Shown here: piece by piece, positions 23,611 through 36,544 of the stretch
Numbering within the stretch: the stretch's first letter is position 1
Layout: each line of letters opens with the position of its first letter
Assembly: GCA_003996215.1 (NCBI GenBank)
Contig: QJPP01001407.1
Span: 124,001 to 188,000, forward strand
Source: Jaltomata sinuosa
Taxonomy: Eukaryota; Streptophyta; Magnoliopsida; Solanales; Solanaceae
Length of the DNA stretch: 64,000 nt
Direction of reading: 5' to 3'
The notes under the pieces: generated by a model
Seen by the model: the letters and a program-made list of their open reading frames with translations, nothing else
Told to the model about the DNA's origin: nothing
Databases searched by the model: none
Made by a program: the position numbers and the translations under genes

Positions 23611-24602
23611 AAATCAGTGTGAAGTCATCCAAAACCGCATGTCATCATTAGATTATCCCAAAAATGGGGCCCCGGGGCCATTCAAGTTTAAGAAAAACCA
23701 TCTATAGTGGCTCGCTGTCAAAACTGAAGTAAAATATGCAGGGAAAACCTTCATGGATGATATGCTCGCACACAAATATAAGTTAGCCTAACGTCTCACA
23801 AACATTCATACCGGCCCTGCACAGGCTCTGAAGCTACTCAACATACATAACCAGCCTAAAAGTATATCTCTATAGATTCCCAAATAACCCACCATCTATG
23901 TTCCAGAGTCAATACAAGGCTGCACAGGACCACAAGGGTAATATACAATACTGATACGAATACTACGATCAACCTACAAAATAAACGGACAGAAAAAGGC
24001 AGACAAGGTTTGGGGTACCAACCTATAACAATCCACCCAACAATGCTAATTAATACAATTATAGCATATATACGCAGAGTCTAGGTAGGGAAAGCCATAA
24101 CCTACCTGTCGTCCGATGAATAGCTGCGGGGACGGTGTCATCTAGGCTTGAACTGCTCTGGGAAGCTCTAAATTATGAAACCACTATAAACACAATAATC
24201 TACACATCAAGAGGAGACTAACGATACCCATATAGCTATAATAATAGTCTGGCCAAATTTTGAGTCACCGATGATCCTGTGGGTCCCGCAACCCAAAGCC
24301 AAAAATGAAGAAGAACAAAATGATCACCACATTCATAGGAGCACATGCCTAGAAAATTAAAGGATTTGGGCATTAAAATCGGGCTAAAACTGCCCACCAC
24401 TTAAAGAAATCAAAGAGGGAATTAAGAGAAAGAAAAGTTGGAATTTAACAAAAAGCTTACTGGATTAATGACAGAAAAGAGCTCACGAAGCTATGGTGAG
24501 TTTGCCCAAAGAAATTGATGGCCAGAAGTGAAGAAATTTGTGCTTGGGAGCTTCAACAATGGAGGATCAGACTTGCAAATGAGGAAAATGGAGAAGAATG
24601 TT

Positions 24603-24619
24603 CAATTTATAACACTGCC
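24603..24619 (-). promoter_or_regulatory. Probable LTR TATA box, 3' LTR copy
   Basis: The - strand reads GGCAGTGTTATAAATTG and is the same in both LTRs (32,488-32,504). The related LTR at 62,228 has GGCAGTATAAAAG. A GC-rich palindrome patch with CCGCAATTGCGG (24,628-24,639) lies just upstream in the - strand sense. Confidence 0.5.
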
Positions 24620-25465
24620 ATCAGATACCGCAATTGCGGCAAAACCACCACAAATGCGGACAATGCAAATGCGGCCAAAACACCACAAATACGGCAAAGC
24701 AAACAAGTGTAGAATTTTACCGCTATTATAGTTTTCCATAAATGCGGTCAAATGCCCGGATATGCAGACCAAACAAGTACAACAAAATCCAGCCAAGCTT
24801 AAAACTTCAAATGGACCCTCGGAATTCATTCGGGGTCCCAGGACATAAACGAGCAGAGCTATTCGACTAAAAATAGCATTCCGGATCTAATGGAATCGAC
24901 GAAAATCCCATCGGAGGTCAATTTATTAAAAAGTGGGCCACATGCCCATAATCAACCCTTAGCCAACTAATTTCAAAATGGAACCCAATGGCCAAAAACA
25001 AGACTGGAAGCCTCGGGACCTAAACGAATGGTCCCCATAGCCTAAACTCAACATTCTGGAGCTAACTGCACTAACAGAATTTCCATCCGAGGTCGTCTTC
25101 TTCGAATGTTGACCCAAGCCAACTAAACAAGCCTAACTAGCCTAAAAATATAAAATGATAAAAAATTACAAGCTGAAAAGCTCTTGGATCCTGATCAAAG
25201 GTCCCACTAGACCAAAGTCCACGCTCTGGAGCTAACGGAACCGTTGGAATTCAATTCCGAGCACATTCACCAAGGATGTTGACCAAAGTCAATGATTTTG
25301 AAAGTTAAAACCTCTAACACCAAGAATGGACAACAAGACAAAAAAAATATCCCGGGCACCGAACTACTAATCCCAGCAAACCATAAATGACTTAGAGCTG
25401 CTACAAGCAAGATCTAACTGTGCAAGAAAGGAGAAAATGCGTAAATGACCGGAAGAGTCATTACA

Positions 25466-28240
25466 TCATCCACTACTAAAAAGACTTTCATCCCCGAAAA
25501 TCATGAATGAAGGAAATACTAGAGATTATAAGAACAACGGATACAAATCCTGCACTACTCTCTTAGACAACCCAAGTATCCTCCTCAATCGGACGACACC
25601 CAACTGAACGAAACCACAAAATCCAACAAAGCCTACATTTCATACTAGCCAAGCTAGAACCCAAACTCAAACACCAAAACTCCAAAGATCTGCCAACCCA
25701 AACTAAACCTTTAGAATCTCAACCAAAAATCACCGACACAACACCTAAACCAGAGAAGAACGGCGATCAACACACAGGACTGGAACCTTCAAAACCGTAG
25801 CAAAGTTCACCATAAAAACCAACAACAAAAACTCTAGTTCATGAACTCGCTGATCCGCAAAACCCTTTTATTCTGAACCAAATCATTTTGTACAAGAATC
25901 ATGAAACTTCAAATAAGTTGAACACTCGAGCCACTCTCGAAACATCAACTAACACACCGGAGATCCATAGTTCCTACTTATACTCTACCACAAATGAATT
26001 AACCCTTTTTACTCAAACTCATTCCAAACCAAGCTATAGCCAACTAGCCTTTTCCATCCAAGATAACAATCTGAAGCATATCACCAAAAACTAGAGTTAC
26101 CTGCCCCGACTGACCATCAACCAATAAACGAACGTGTTTTCTTATATCAAACTCGATAACTGAGCCCAGCTAAACCAATCACCTCAACCCAACTGAACTT
26201 GCACACAATGGTTAAGAAGTGCATGAATGAACACCCTGAGTTGACAGAGAAACTTCCAATCTGTAGAACGAACCCAGCTGTTGTACCTTGCTGAGTCTCA
26301 GTCAACTGGAAGAGAATGAACCAGAGCAACTTGCCTAACAGACCTAAACCAAAACCAAGCCTCTGCAAGGACTGTGGTAAGACTACCACAAAGCTCGTAA
26401 CCATCACCAAGCCCCTAACTCTAAGAAGTACTACTGCTACTGTGAATACTCGAACACCATTCGGATTTGAAATTGCTTTAAAAATGTTAACTCGGGAAGG
26501 AGTCTACCATACCACGAATATCAAGTCAAAACACCCCGAAGGCAAAGGAAAAGGTGCCTGAGGTTTAAAAGTTTCCATCTAGCCATGTATATCTTTTTTG
26601 CATACACATTTGGCTCGAATCAACTGCTCTACTGTATTAACACACGAACCAACCATCTCGAAGCACACAATATACCAAACTTTTAGTCCATACTAGCCGA
26701 GTCTAACCACCACTGGAACCCCATATAAAAGACAACCCTTAAAGACCCAATTAAATAAGCATTTCAAACACTTGTTAATGAAGACGATGATCAATCTCAA
26801 AGTACCATTAGAACTCATAATAGGCTGGCTAGTTTTACACTACACAACCTGATTACATTAGCATACACCACTGCTGGATCTCGAACATACGCCGTTGAGT
26901 CTGTGCAACCATGAAAGAAGGAACCTCGTACTATCTGGAACACCGCTTAAATCTCGAATGTCTAGCCTAATTCAAAGGTTATCCAAGGACTAGGTGTCCA
27001 AGGAAAATTGTCGCTGTGCACCTGAAATAGGGAAACTAAGTTGCCTGAAATCAAGGCCTTCTACCCCAAGAAGCAGCAACCAAGAAGAAACAACCACGAA
27101 CCATTCGAAGTAGTTTGCTAGCCCATGATTCTGAAACCCATCTTTGAAATTGCCAACCAGAGCCTCTGTCAAACCCATATGCTGACAATAAACCCTTAGG
27201 AACCAAGCCAACTGTGCTTTGAATAACAAGTTGTCCAATCTGTAGATGCTACTGAACCCCAAAGTGATCGAAGGAAAATCCACTACAATATGTAAGCGGC
27301 CGAATCAAATCACCAACACATGATCCCAAAGCAAACCTTTGTCATCACGTCAGTCAACTACTAAAATACATAAGCACTAACAAGGAGTTATCTCCCTTCC
27401 TTTTTCAACTAAACAAAACCTTTCCATACCATATACTGAACCTTAAAAACTCCTTCTCAAAAAAAAATATGGAGCCATTACCTTAGTTCTCACATCTATA
27501 TTGCTAAACTCAATAAAACAGGAGAAGAATGGGCTGGATGCCTAACTCACCCAAAATGCTACGAATACAACTCAGCCACGCGGCTACTATCAACACTTAG
27601 TTGAAAAATCTAAGGCCAAAACCCAATCACAATGCCAAAATTAAAATCTCATCCAGAGAACTATGATCGAAATTCATTCTGATTGGAACCGAGGAAAATA
27701 ATAACACAAACCAACTAGACAAGAAACTGAGGGAGACTATGGGAACGACCCACATACCTGCCAACCTCCTACACCAATCAAACAAATAGGGTCAACTCTA
27801 ATCACCCAAAAAAACAAAACCAAACCATGCTCACTAGCATAACCGACACCTCTCAACTTAATACAAAATCTAAACTCCATCACAACTACCGGTATCACAT
27901 TGAACCAACACCAGAACCTCTACTAAAAGCTAGGAAACAACCATATAGGACCACTCAAAAGGAATACTTAACACCATCCTAGAGCCACAACAAAATTGGA
28001 GGAAAAACACCTAGAAAAGAGACTAACAAGTACTACCCACGAGCTACAACTCCGGGTAAACATCTACCAAGTATAACTCACCCCATCAACTAATAAAGAA
28101 ATAAACTACCATGAAAACAACTCATGAAAGATACAATACGGAAATCAAACAACCAAACAAGTTGTAGGTAGGCATATAAGCAAATAAATAAGAGAAGGGA
28201 AATAATCGTCATGCAAACAGGACTATCACAAGATGAAGGT
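25466..28240 (-). other. Non-coding interior of the gag-only element
   Basis: 2.8 kb with no reading frame over about 90 codons and no protease, RT, RNase H or integrase motif that I can find in any frame. Next to the LTR the - strand has GGGGATGAAAG, a possible polypurine tract. It may carry structural RNA signals; nothing specific is visible. Confidence 0.65.
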
Positions 28241-29440
28241 AACAATATCCTTACATGGAGCAACGATATCAGGAACCTCTACCTTAGGCCTACCAAGAGG
28301 GGCATCGGACTGACATGGTCTAACTCTGGACTGAGTAGTCAAAGCTAAAGGCCCAATCATCCCTCACCGGGGACAATCTCTAGAAAAGTGACAAAGCACT
28401 CCACAATCATAACAACCAGGCTGACTGAGATACGCAATCGTGGGGAACTTCCTAATTGAGTGCCCAAGCTCACCATACTAGTGACAACCCTTACCAGAAT
28501 GACAAGCCCGAAATACACCTCAAACCACCTGGGGACCAACCCTACTAACATGCACTCCACCTCTATCTCGTGGCACTAAACCCCTGGGAGATAACACATG
28601 CTGACCCTACGAACTGGAAGATGGAATCATGGCACAATCCCTAGCAAAGTGCCCACGCACACCACACTGAAAGCAAATCTCGTTGGGTACATACGGGCAA
28701 AGAGATTGCACTGAACCTGATCGGCCACCACATCCTACAAAACCTGAAAGCGAACCTCAAAGAATCTGACCCATACCATGACCACTAAGCTCAACATGCC
28801 CTGTGCCACCATCCCCTGAAACCTGTGGAGTAACTAAAACTGGACGGGTAGATAAGAAGCAATGGAACATATCTCTGGTGGAGAATCCCCTACCTTAAGT
28901 CTGAGAGCCTCGAGAACTATCCTATCGATGATGTTTCATAGCACAACCTCCATAAGCCTCACAGTATAAACCCTCGATTGACCAAGCATGGTCTACTCCC
29001 TGAAGGAAGGTAGTCATAATTGTAACCAAGTAATTATTAGCCAAACGGAGTGATGATATCAACCCCTAACAAAGCTCTGAACCCTATCAAACTACGAAGC
29101 TACAGTCCTAGCAGTACGCCTAACCATCTCATGAAACCTCGCCTCATACTTTAATATTGACATACCACTCTGCTGAAGAACTGGAAACTCAACCCTAACT
29201 GAACCACCGCTCGAAGAACTGAGTACAAAAACACCCACCAGAGGACTCAGATTCCTAGCCACGGTGTCCTGAAGAACTAGGGTAGCTATGAGTCCAATCG
29301 GAGGCTGGGCTAGTCCTACACCCCTTATCTGATGCGGTAAACTCTCACTCTGATGTCCTGATGCTGATGGAAGAGCTGAAGCAATAGGCATAGAAGCCTT
29401 GACATCACCCGCTGTCTAACTCATCTTGGGCATCTTAGAA
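28240..29440 (-). pseudogene. Gag with three zinc knuckles, broken
   Basis: The - strand block from 29,391 ends with SGMSILKYEARFHEMVRRTA, typical of the Ty3/gypsy gag capsid, followed by VQSFVRG after a stop. Three zinc knuckles lie in one frame: CFQCGVRGHFARDC (28,675-28,635, intact), a middle one (28,486-28,446) with its second and last Cys lost and a stop inside, and CYDCGVLCHFSRDC (28,414-28,374, intact). Several stops intervene. Gag coats RNA and forms the particle. The frame ends without any pol. Confidence 0.85.
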
Positions 29441-29621
29441 GAAATGAAACACCAAAAGTTCTTAGAAGTCAATAAAGCAATGCACGATAAAGATCCAAAA
29501 AGATGAAACTTTTCCTAACAATGCCCTGTAGCCTCCTGCAGATCGGATACGGATGTCATCATACCAATTTGTGAGACTCTACATAGACACTTGCTTTTGT
29601 ACCACGACATCAGTGAGCCTA

Positions 29622-29635
29622 GAGCTCTGATACCA
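29622..29635 (-). promoter_or_regulatory. Primer-binding site (initiator tRNA-Met)
   Basis: The - strand reads TGGTATCAGAGCTC three bases inside the LTR end, the usual initiator-Met site of plant gypsy elements. It fixes the element direction. Confidence 0.9.
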
Positions 29636-31251
29636 AACTATCATGACCTGATTTCTCAAGTCATGATGGCACCTATAACCCCCGAGTAGGAAAACCAATC
29701 CCCGTAGCCCAAAATGGTTAGTAATGAGCTACTACCTAACCAAAATGCACAATAAGAGGAAATAAGCGGAAGCAGAATATAAAGGTAGACAAAGCAAAAG
29801 CAAAACCCAAATATATACATAAAGAAATCTACACCAACCCCAAGACTTGGTATCGAGAGTATATAAGCTTATAATAGAGTACAAATGCTAGAAGTAACAA
29901 AACATAAATACATTTGTGTCCGAATATACAAAGAGTATCAGTGTAAAAGAAGAGATGTGGTCAATCCCCGACCGTCAGGCGCTCACCCTAGTATTGAATA
30001 TCCCAAAATCTGCACGAGTCTCCAGTGCGATCAACGATAAAATCTCAACTAATATATGCACCAAAAAGATGCAAAAGTGTAGTATGAGCACCAAGACAAG
30101 GGGTACTCAGTAGATATCATCAGCCGACTGAGCGCACATAAGATATAAAAATAGTAATAAGCAGAACACAAGAAAGTAGTCACGGAAGCAAGGAAGAAGC
30201 ACAAGGAACTAGCACAAGGCGCAATCAACCAAGAGTTACAAGTATACATGCTACCACAAACATATACATAACACAGAAACACATGTGTAAGGAAGAAGAA
30301 CGCACCTGGAATCCTTGCAAAAGTAGTATATAAAGGGAAGAGAGTCAGGAACAAAGCGGTATACCGATAACCTTAAGTAAAAGGAAAAGAAGGAAAGCAT
30401 TCTAACATACTAAAGATCGAATTAACAAGCATAAGGAAATCATTATACCAATCCAACTACAAGATAGCATAAACAGGAATCCACCTCACAAGTACAACCT
30501 TAGGATGAAATAACTAACCCATAATAATCGAGAAATACTACTCAAATCTTGATACGAATTGAACCATAAACTCACAATCTACTTAAATGGCCACACAAAA
30601 GTGCCTCAATAAGATAGGACTCCCTATCCTTCTCAATAATCAAAATCCCACAACTAGAGCCTCAATAGGCTAATAACCGCTAAATCACCAAGAAACAAGG
30701 ACCATAACTAGCTCTATAAAGTGATAAGAGTAATCTAAACTACTTACAGTCCCAACAACCGCCCAAACAACCGAGGAACGCAATTAAGTGAAAACAAACC
30801 TGTCGGTTGCCCATACAACCAGAGCGTACACTGAACACACAACAAACAAGGGTAAAATCCGAGTGAAATATGCATGATGATAATAATGATAGAATCAGTA
30901 ATTATAACCCTGTATGCACCACCACCCGGCACTTCAGTAGGAGTACCCATGGTGGGACGTATGCACTATACACCATCTGACACTGTATACCCCTCCTCTA
31001 GCATGCTCGGCCCTTTGGCCAGGTCCTGGAATGGCAGGGACCATGATGATATACAGTAATGAATATGAAATCTCAGAGAACTAGACCGTTGAAGTACGTT
31101 CCCAGAATTGATCAAAGTCTAAAATAGTAGTAGTAGTCTCAAAATACCCTCTCAAAGGGTGCCCGAAGTATACTAGAGTCTAAATCAGTGATAAAAGTCT
31201 CAATAACCCCCTCAAAGGGTGACCAGAGTGTATCCAGGTCTTAATCAGTAA

Positions 31252-31490
31252 GAAATCAGGTCTGGTGCTGTGCCCAGCAGAGCCTACTATAGGTAGGAAA
31301 TCAAGTCTAGTACTTTGCCTAGCAGTGCCTAGTATCAGTAGAAAATCATGTCTAGTGCTCTGCCCAGCAAAGCCTAGTATCAATAGGAAATTAGGTATAG
31401 TGCTCTGCTCAGCAGAGCCTAGTATCATTAGAAAATCAGGTGTGAAATCAGCTCTAGTGGTCCACCCAGCAAAGCCTAGTATAAGTAGGA
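31252..31490 (-). repeat. 45-bp tandem array, 5' LTR copy
   Basis: Five units of the same 45-bp repeat as 23,374-23,610, with TCTGCCCAGCAGAG-type cores and CTAGTATCAGTAGG. The units have drifted separately from the other LTR. Confidence 0.8.
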
Positions 31491-32487
31491 AATCAGTGTG
31501 AAATCTTCAAAAATTTCATATCATCATTAGATTATATAAAAAATAGGCCCCCGAGGCTATGCAAGTTTAGGAAAAACCATCTATAGTGGCTCGCAGCCAA
31601 AACCAAAGTAAAACATGCAGGGAAATCCTTCTTCATGGATGATATGCTCGCACACAAATATAAGTTAGCCCAACGGCTCACAAACATTCCTACCGACCCT
31701 GCACATGATCCGCAGCTACTCAACAGACATAACCAGCCTAAAAGGATATCTCTATATCTGGGACTCGTGGACATTCCCAAACAACCTACCATTTATGTTG
31801 CAGTGTCAATACAAGGCCACACAAGACAACAAGGGTAATATACGATACTGATACGAATACTACAATCAACGTACGAAATAAATGGATAGAAAAAGGCAAA
31901 CAATGTCTGGGGTACCAACCTATAACAACCCACCCAAGGATGCTAATTAATATAGTTATAGCCTATAGACATAGAGTCTAGGTAGGGAAAGCCATAACCT
32001 ACCTGTCGTCCGACGAATAACTATGGGGACGGTTTCGTCCAGGCTCAAATTGTTCTGAGAAGCTCCAAATTATGAAACCACTATCAATACAATAATCTAC
32101 ACATCAAGAGGAGACTAACAATACCTATATTTCAATAATAATAGCCGAGCCGAATTTCTAGTCATAGATCGACCCATGGGTCCCGCAACCCAAAGCCAAA
32201 AATGAAGAAGCATAGAATGATCACCATGATCATAGGAGCACATGCTCACAAAATCGAAGGATTTAGGTATTAAAATTGGGCTAAAACAGCCCACCCACTT
32301 CAAAAAATCAAAGAGGGAATTAAGAGAAAGAAAAGTTGGAATTTAATAAAAAGCTTACCGGATTAATGACGGAAAATAGCTCACGAAGCTATGGTGAGTT
32401 TGCCCCAAAATATTGATGGCCAGTAGTGAAGAAATTTGTTCCTGGGAGCTTTCAACAATGGAGGGCCGGAGTTGGAATTGAGAGGTT

Positions 32488-32504
32488 CAATTTATAACAC
32501 TGCC
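32488..32504 (-). promoter_or_regulatory. Probable LTR TATA box, 5' LTR copy
   Basis: Identical to 24,603-24,619. As the upstream LTR this would be the working promoter. A GCGG-rich patch lies at 32,505-32,605, upstream in the - strand sense. Confidence 0.5.
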
Positions 32505-33210
32505 AGCAAATACCATAATTGCGGCAAAACAACCGCAAATGTAGCCAAAACACCACAAATGCGGTATTTTACCATAATTGTGGTTTCCGTAAATGCGGTC
32601 AAATGCCAGCAAATGTTAACCCAACAGGTATAGCAAAACTCATCTAAGCTTAAAACTTTGAATGGACCCTCGAGATTCATCCAGGGTCCCGCAGACACAA
32701 ATAAGTAGAGCTATTTGACTAGAAACAACATTTCAGATCCAATAGAATCGATGAAAATTCCATAGGAGGTCGATTTAATAAAAAGTGGGTCCCATGCCCC
32801 TAATCAACCTTTAGACAACTAATTCCAAAACAGAACCCAATGGCCGGAAATAAGACCGGAAGCCTTGGGACCCAAACAAATGGTCCCCCAGCCTAAACAT
32901 GACATTCCGGAGCTAACAACACTGACAAAATTTCCATATGAGGTTGTCTTCTCTGAATGTTGACCCAAGTCAACTAAACAAGCCCAACTGGCCTGAAAAC
33001 ACAGAATGAGAGAGAATTCCAAGCTGAAAAGCTCCTGTATAACAGCCCAAAAATAAACCAGCTATCTAAGTTGAAATCTCAGAAAAAATTTGTGTTTCAG
33101 GAATGACGGGTCCAAACCTCAGACCATGGTTTGAACCACGGGTCATGGAATTAAACCGTGATTCCTGTCTGTTTGGTTCAGCCTCTGGTATGTATCCATG
33201 AGTGGGTTCT

Positions 33211-33239
33211 ATGGACCGTGGTTTAAACCACGGGTCCAT
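33211..33239 (+). repeat. Near-perfect palindrome in the gypsy-2 LTR
   Basis: The core GTGGTTTAAACCAC (33,218-33,231) is a perfect 14-bp palindrome, extended by ATGGACC on one side and GGTCCAT on the other with one extra G. Related half-sites recur at about 33,123, 33,160 and 33,495, and in the antisense LTR copy near 52,740-53,035. Confidence 0.85.
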
Positions 33240-34185
33240 CCTATCCACTCGTGGAACACAGATCAGAAGAGTGGTAAGTCCCTCAGGTTTCACGACTCAC
33301 TTCTACGTCCCATCATTTGAATGATGGACCGACGTTTTGACTCATGGTTTGATCCAGAGATAAGCTAAGTCCCCAGCAATGATGACTCTAAACGACAACC
33401 CATCGTTTGTTCTACGGGTCTGTCCTGTTGACCAGTAGAAATGCTTCTGCATCCTGTTGGTTTGGCCAGAAACCAAGGATGGAATCCACGAACCGTGGTT
33501 TCTTCTACGGTCCATGAAATCCACCCGTGGTCACTGGAAGTAAACTTTTTTTAACACCTTTTCTAAATTAAATCCCAGGGGTATTTTAGTCATTACCCAC
33601 CCTTTTAACTCCTAAGTGAGGTCATTTTGACTATTTCAAGGAGGGTTTTCACCCTTATCATCCTAAGTCTCTTCTAAATCCTTCATTCACCTCCCAAAAA
33701 GGAAAAGAATTCCCCCAAGCTCAAGGTCTCAAGCTTCAAGTTCAAGTCTCCTAAGTCTTTCCTATTTAAGTGGGTTAGCTCCAATCAAGGTATGTGGGTA
33801 TTCAACAATGGGTTCCTTGCACCCTTGTGTCCAAAACCCCCAATTCTTACTTTGAATTATGAACTTGTGAAATTAGGATTTGATTAAAATTAGGGAAAAC
33901 TTATGGAATCAGTTTCTATGCATTAATTCATGGTTTCTTATGGTTTATCTATGATTTTATTAAGATTCCTTAATTGGTTTCAAAAACCCATGTATTAAAG
34001 TTGAATTCTAGCATTATTCCATTGAATTGCATGATTTTAAGTGAAAGTTTACATGTTTAGATAACATGTCCTTATGTATTTTATGAAATTGCATGACCAC
34101 CCATTCAAGTATGAATTTATAAAGGAAAAGTATATTTTGAGTTATGGCTATGCACATTCTTTAGATGTATGATTTTGAATAGCAT

Positions 34186-34340
34186 GACATCAGATACGTC
34201 CTATTGCTTTTCAAACAGTTTTGACATCAGATATGTCACCAGTTATGAACATTTTTTCACATCAGATATGTCACTAGTTATGAACAGTTTTGACATCAGA
34301 TATGTCACCAGTTATGATCAGTTTTGGAATCAGATATACC
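34186..34340 (+). repeat. 34-bp tandem array in the gypsy-2 LTR, about four copies
   Basis: Repeats of GACATCAGATATGTCACCAG followed by TTATGAACAGTTTT. Each unit includes a small inverted repeat GACAT...ATGTC. A reduced antisense version appears near 52,005-52,060. Confidence 0.8.
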
Positions 34341-35215
34341 ACAACATTATATGAGCCATATATAGCACCAAGTTGGACAGGGTGAGAGTACCTATAGTCC
34401 CAGAACTATGTGCCCCCGTAGGTTCTAAGTCCCCTCTATTGGGCATCAGTTTTTAGTGATCATGCCACATTCATGCCTTTATACCCTGGCAAAGTATATT
34501 GGGTCCTCTCGATAGGGCATATACATAGGATTCCATGTAGCTCACATGGTCTATGTCGGTTAGAGAACCTCCCAAGGAAATAGTTTATGCTTTAAAAGTG
34601 TACTTGAAACTTATCCAGATTTTAGACTCTTGTTTATGATCATGTTTTCAGCTTATGGTGTTTCATAGAGTTATTTGCATCCAATTTTACTTTAAAGTAT
34701 GATTTCGATTGCTAAAGCATACTCAACATGTTTTGAACTGTTTATCATGTACATGCATCGCTCACATACTCGGTACATCTTATAGTAGTGATGCATATCT
34801 TGAGCTGCATCCTTTGATGATGCAGATTCAGGTGTACCTCCTCAGATTTGTGGCTAGAGTTTCCCGGCCACTCCCAAATAGCTGTTGGTGAGTCTTCTTA
34901 GGTCGGGGACTAGTTATGTTTTTAGCTTATGTTAGCTTTTCATTTCCATACTTAGATTTAGCTAGGGTCTTGTCCTAGCAACTCCTTATGTCATGAGTAG
35001 AGGCATTTCAAACATAGATAGTATTTGACTCCTCTTATGGATCTTGTATTCCTATTTTACTTGATTCTACATGTATGCTATTCTGAACTTATCTATTATA
35101 CTTCCGCTTATCTTTTGTTATGCTTGAAAATGCAATGACCAAGGGTTAGCTTGGGATCCTTTTGGTCCTAAGTCCCATATTACGTCTAGGGGGTAACCTC
35201 AGGGTGTGACAAATT

Positions 35216-35228
35216 TGGTATCAGAGCC
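35216..35228 (+). promoter_or_regulatory. Gypsy-2 primer-binding site (initiator tRNA-Met)
   Basis: TGGTATCAGAGCC lies four bases after the LTR end. It is not a tRNA gene. Confidence 0.9.
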
Positions 35229-35419
35229 TCAGGTTCAAGAGTCCTAGGATGTCTAAAATCCACATCGAGTAGAGTACTTTCTATGTGTGTGAAGCTCACC
35301 ACACATATGAAAGGAAAGCTATGATATGTCTTAGAAAACTTCACTGCTTTCATGATCATGTCGTGCGATAGAGCTTAACACTTATGTTCCTCTGATCCCC
35401 ATATTGTACATTTTAGATT

Positions 35420-36544
35420 ATGCCTCCTCGATGTGCTATGCCTCCCCGAGCTGCTCGGAATGCTATTCCTCCCATTCCGGTCCCCGATGTCATGAATGTG
35501 GAATTCAGAAATGCCATCTATTTTCTAGCCTAGACTTTGGCCACTCAGGCCAATCAGCCGGCTCCTTCCCTGGTCCACCATCAAGGTAGGGTAGCAGCCC
35601 AGGTTCGTGACTTCATCCAAATGAACCCACATGAATTTTGGGGTTCGAAAGTGAGTGAGGACCCACTCAACTTTATTTATGAAGTGTAGGAGATCTTTGA
35701 AATTATGCAAGTGGTTAGGGTTGATTGTGTTGAGCTTGCATCCTATCAACTCAAAGATGTAGCTCATATTTGGTTCATGCAATGGAAGGAGGCTAGGGTG
35801 AGGGACGCGGTCCCCATGACATGAGAGTGTTTTGAGAGGGCCTTTCTTGATAGGTTCTTTCCCCGAGAGTTGAGGCAAGAAAAGGTGGAGGAATTCATGA
35901 ACTTGAGATAGAGATCGATGTCGGTTCAAGAGTATAGTATGAAGTTTATTCAGTTGTCTAGATATGCTCCCTCCATGGTAGAGGACCCGCATGATCGAAT
36001 GAGCAAGTTTATTTTTGGGGTTTCTGATGTAGTGAAGAAAGAGTGTAGGTCTACCTTATTGTTGAGTGACATGAACATTTCCTGACTCATGACTCATTCC
36101 CATCAGATTGAGGGTGACAATCTTAGGGAGATGACGAGGGAGAATAAAAGAGCTAGATCTGAGGGTTTGAGATTTAGCCATCAAAGGTCCGGAAGTGGAC
36201 ATCGCTCCTTGTTCCAGAAGAAGTCATCAGGCCCCATTTATTCTTCTGCTAGTTCTCCTACCCTGGACCAGAGGCCTCATCATGATCAGGGTGGTAAAGG
36301 ATCTGGTTTCTATTCCCTGTCTCAAGGTAGTGTTGCTAAGGAATCTTCCTACCCAGCTTGTGTTAAGTGTGGGAAGAATCACCCCGGTGAGTGTTTTGCT
36401 GGCAGAGAGGGTTGTCTTCAGGAGGTAGGCCAGCCCAGCAAGGCGCAGCTTCTAGTTCTGGTGGTCAGCGCTAGAACTGTCTCTATGCTATGTCCTCCCA
36501 TCAGGATCAGAAGAGTTCCCAAGATGTGGTCACTTGTATGTTAA
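35420..36544 (+). pseudogene. Gypsy-2 gag with in-frame stops
   Basis: From the ATG at 35,420 one frame runs about 330 codons with five stops near 35,529, 35,687, 35,820, 35,908 and 36,083. It shows the N-terminal basic/proline segment (MPPRCAMPPRAARNAIPP), capsid blocks (DPLNFIYEV, FLDRFFPRELRQEK, VQEYSMKFIQLSRYAP) and a zinc knuckle CVKCGKNHPGEC near 36,355. A frameshift at about 36,410 separates it from pol. All five stops lie at codons where one C-to-T or G-to-A change would turn a sense codon into a stop. Confidence 0.88.

Larger units (their letters stand above)
21753..25465 (-). repeat. 3' LTR of the gag-only element, 3.7 kb
   Basis: On the + strand it runs from TGTCACGACC to GTCATTACA, so on its own strand it starts TGTAATGAC and ends GTCGTGACA. 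It matches 29,639-33,035 and 40,246-40,529 throughout, including the 45-bp array and the TATA region. A hydrophobic 101-codon frame at 22,468-22,163 also exists in the other LTR, but it is not recognisable as a gene. Confidence 0.9.
29639..33035 (-). repeat. 5' LTR of the gag-only element, main fragment
   Basis: It aligns with 21,753-25,170 and breaks off at AAAAGCTCC, where gypsy-2 begins. The remaining 284 bp resume at 40,246 with the GGATCCTGACC area, matching 25,193 onward. The terminal TG has become TA (TATCATGACC). Confidence 0.9.
33036..35211 (+). repeat. Gypsy-2 5' LTR, 2.18 kb
   Basis: It starts TGTATAACAG and ends GGGTGTGACA. The first 500 bp are full of CCGTGG/CCACGG inverted words. 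A 34-bp tandem array lies at 34,186-34,340, and the last 245 bp match 40,001-40,245 without gaps. Confidence 0.92.

Noticed and set aside
22163..30354. 101-codon hydrophobic ORFs at 22,163-22,468 and 30,049-30,354, same length in both LTRs
   Set aside because: They are the same LTR position in two copies. About 20 residues differ, with no sign of protein-level constraint, and the related LTR at 1-2,820 has no such frame.
13768..35228. TGGTATCAGAGC-like strings as tRNA gene ends
   Set aside because: They lie a few bases inside LTR ends and are primer-binding sites; no cloverleaf surrounds them.
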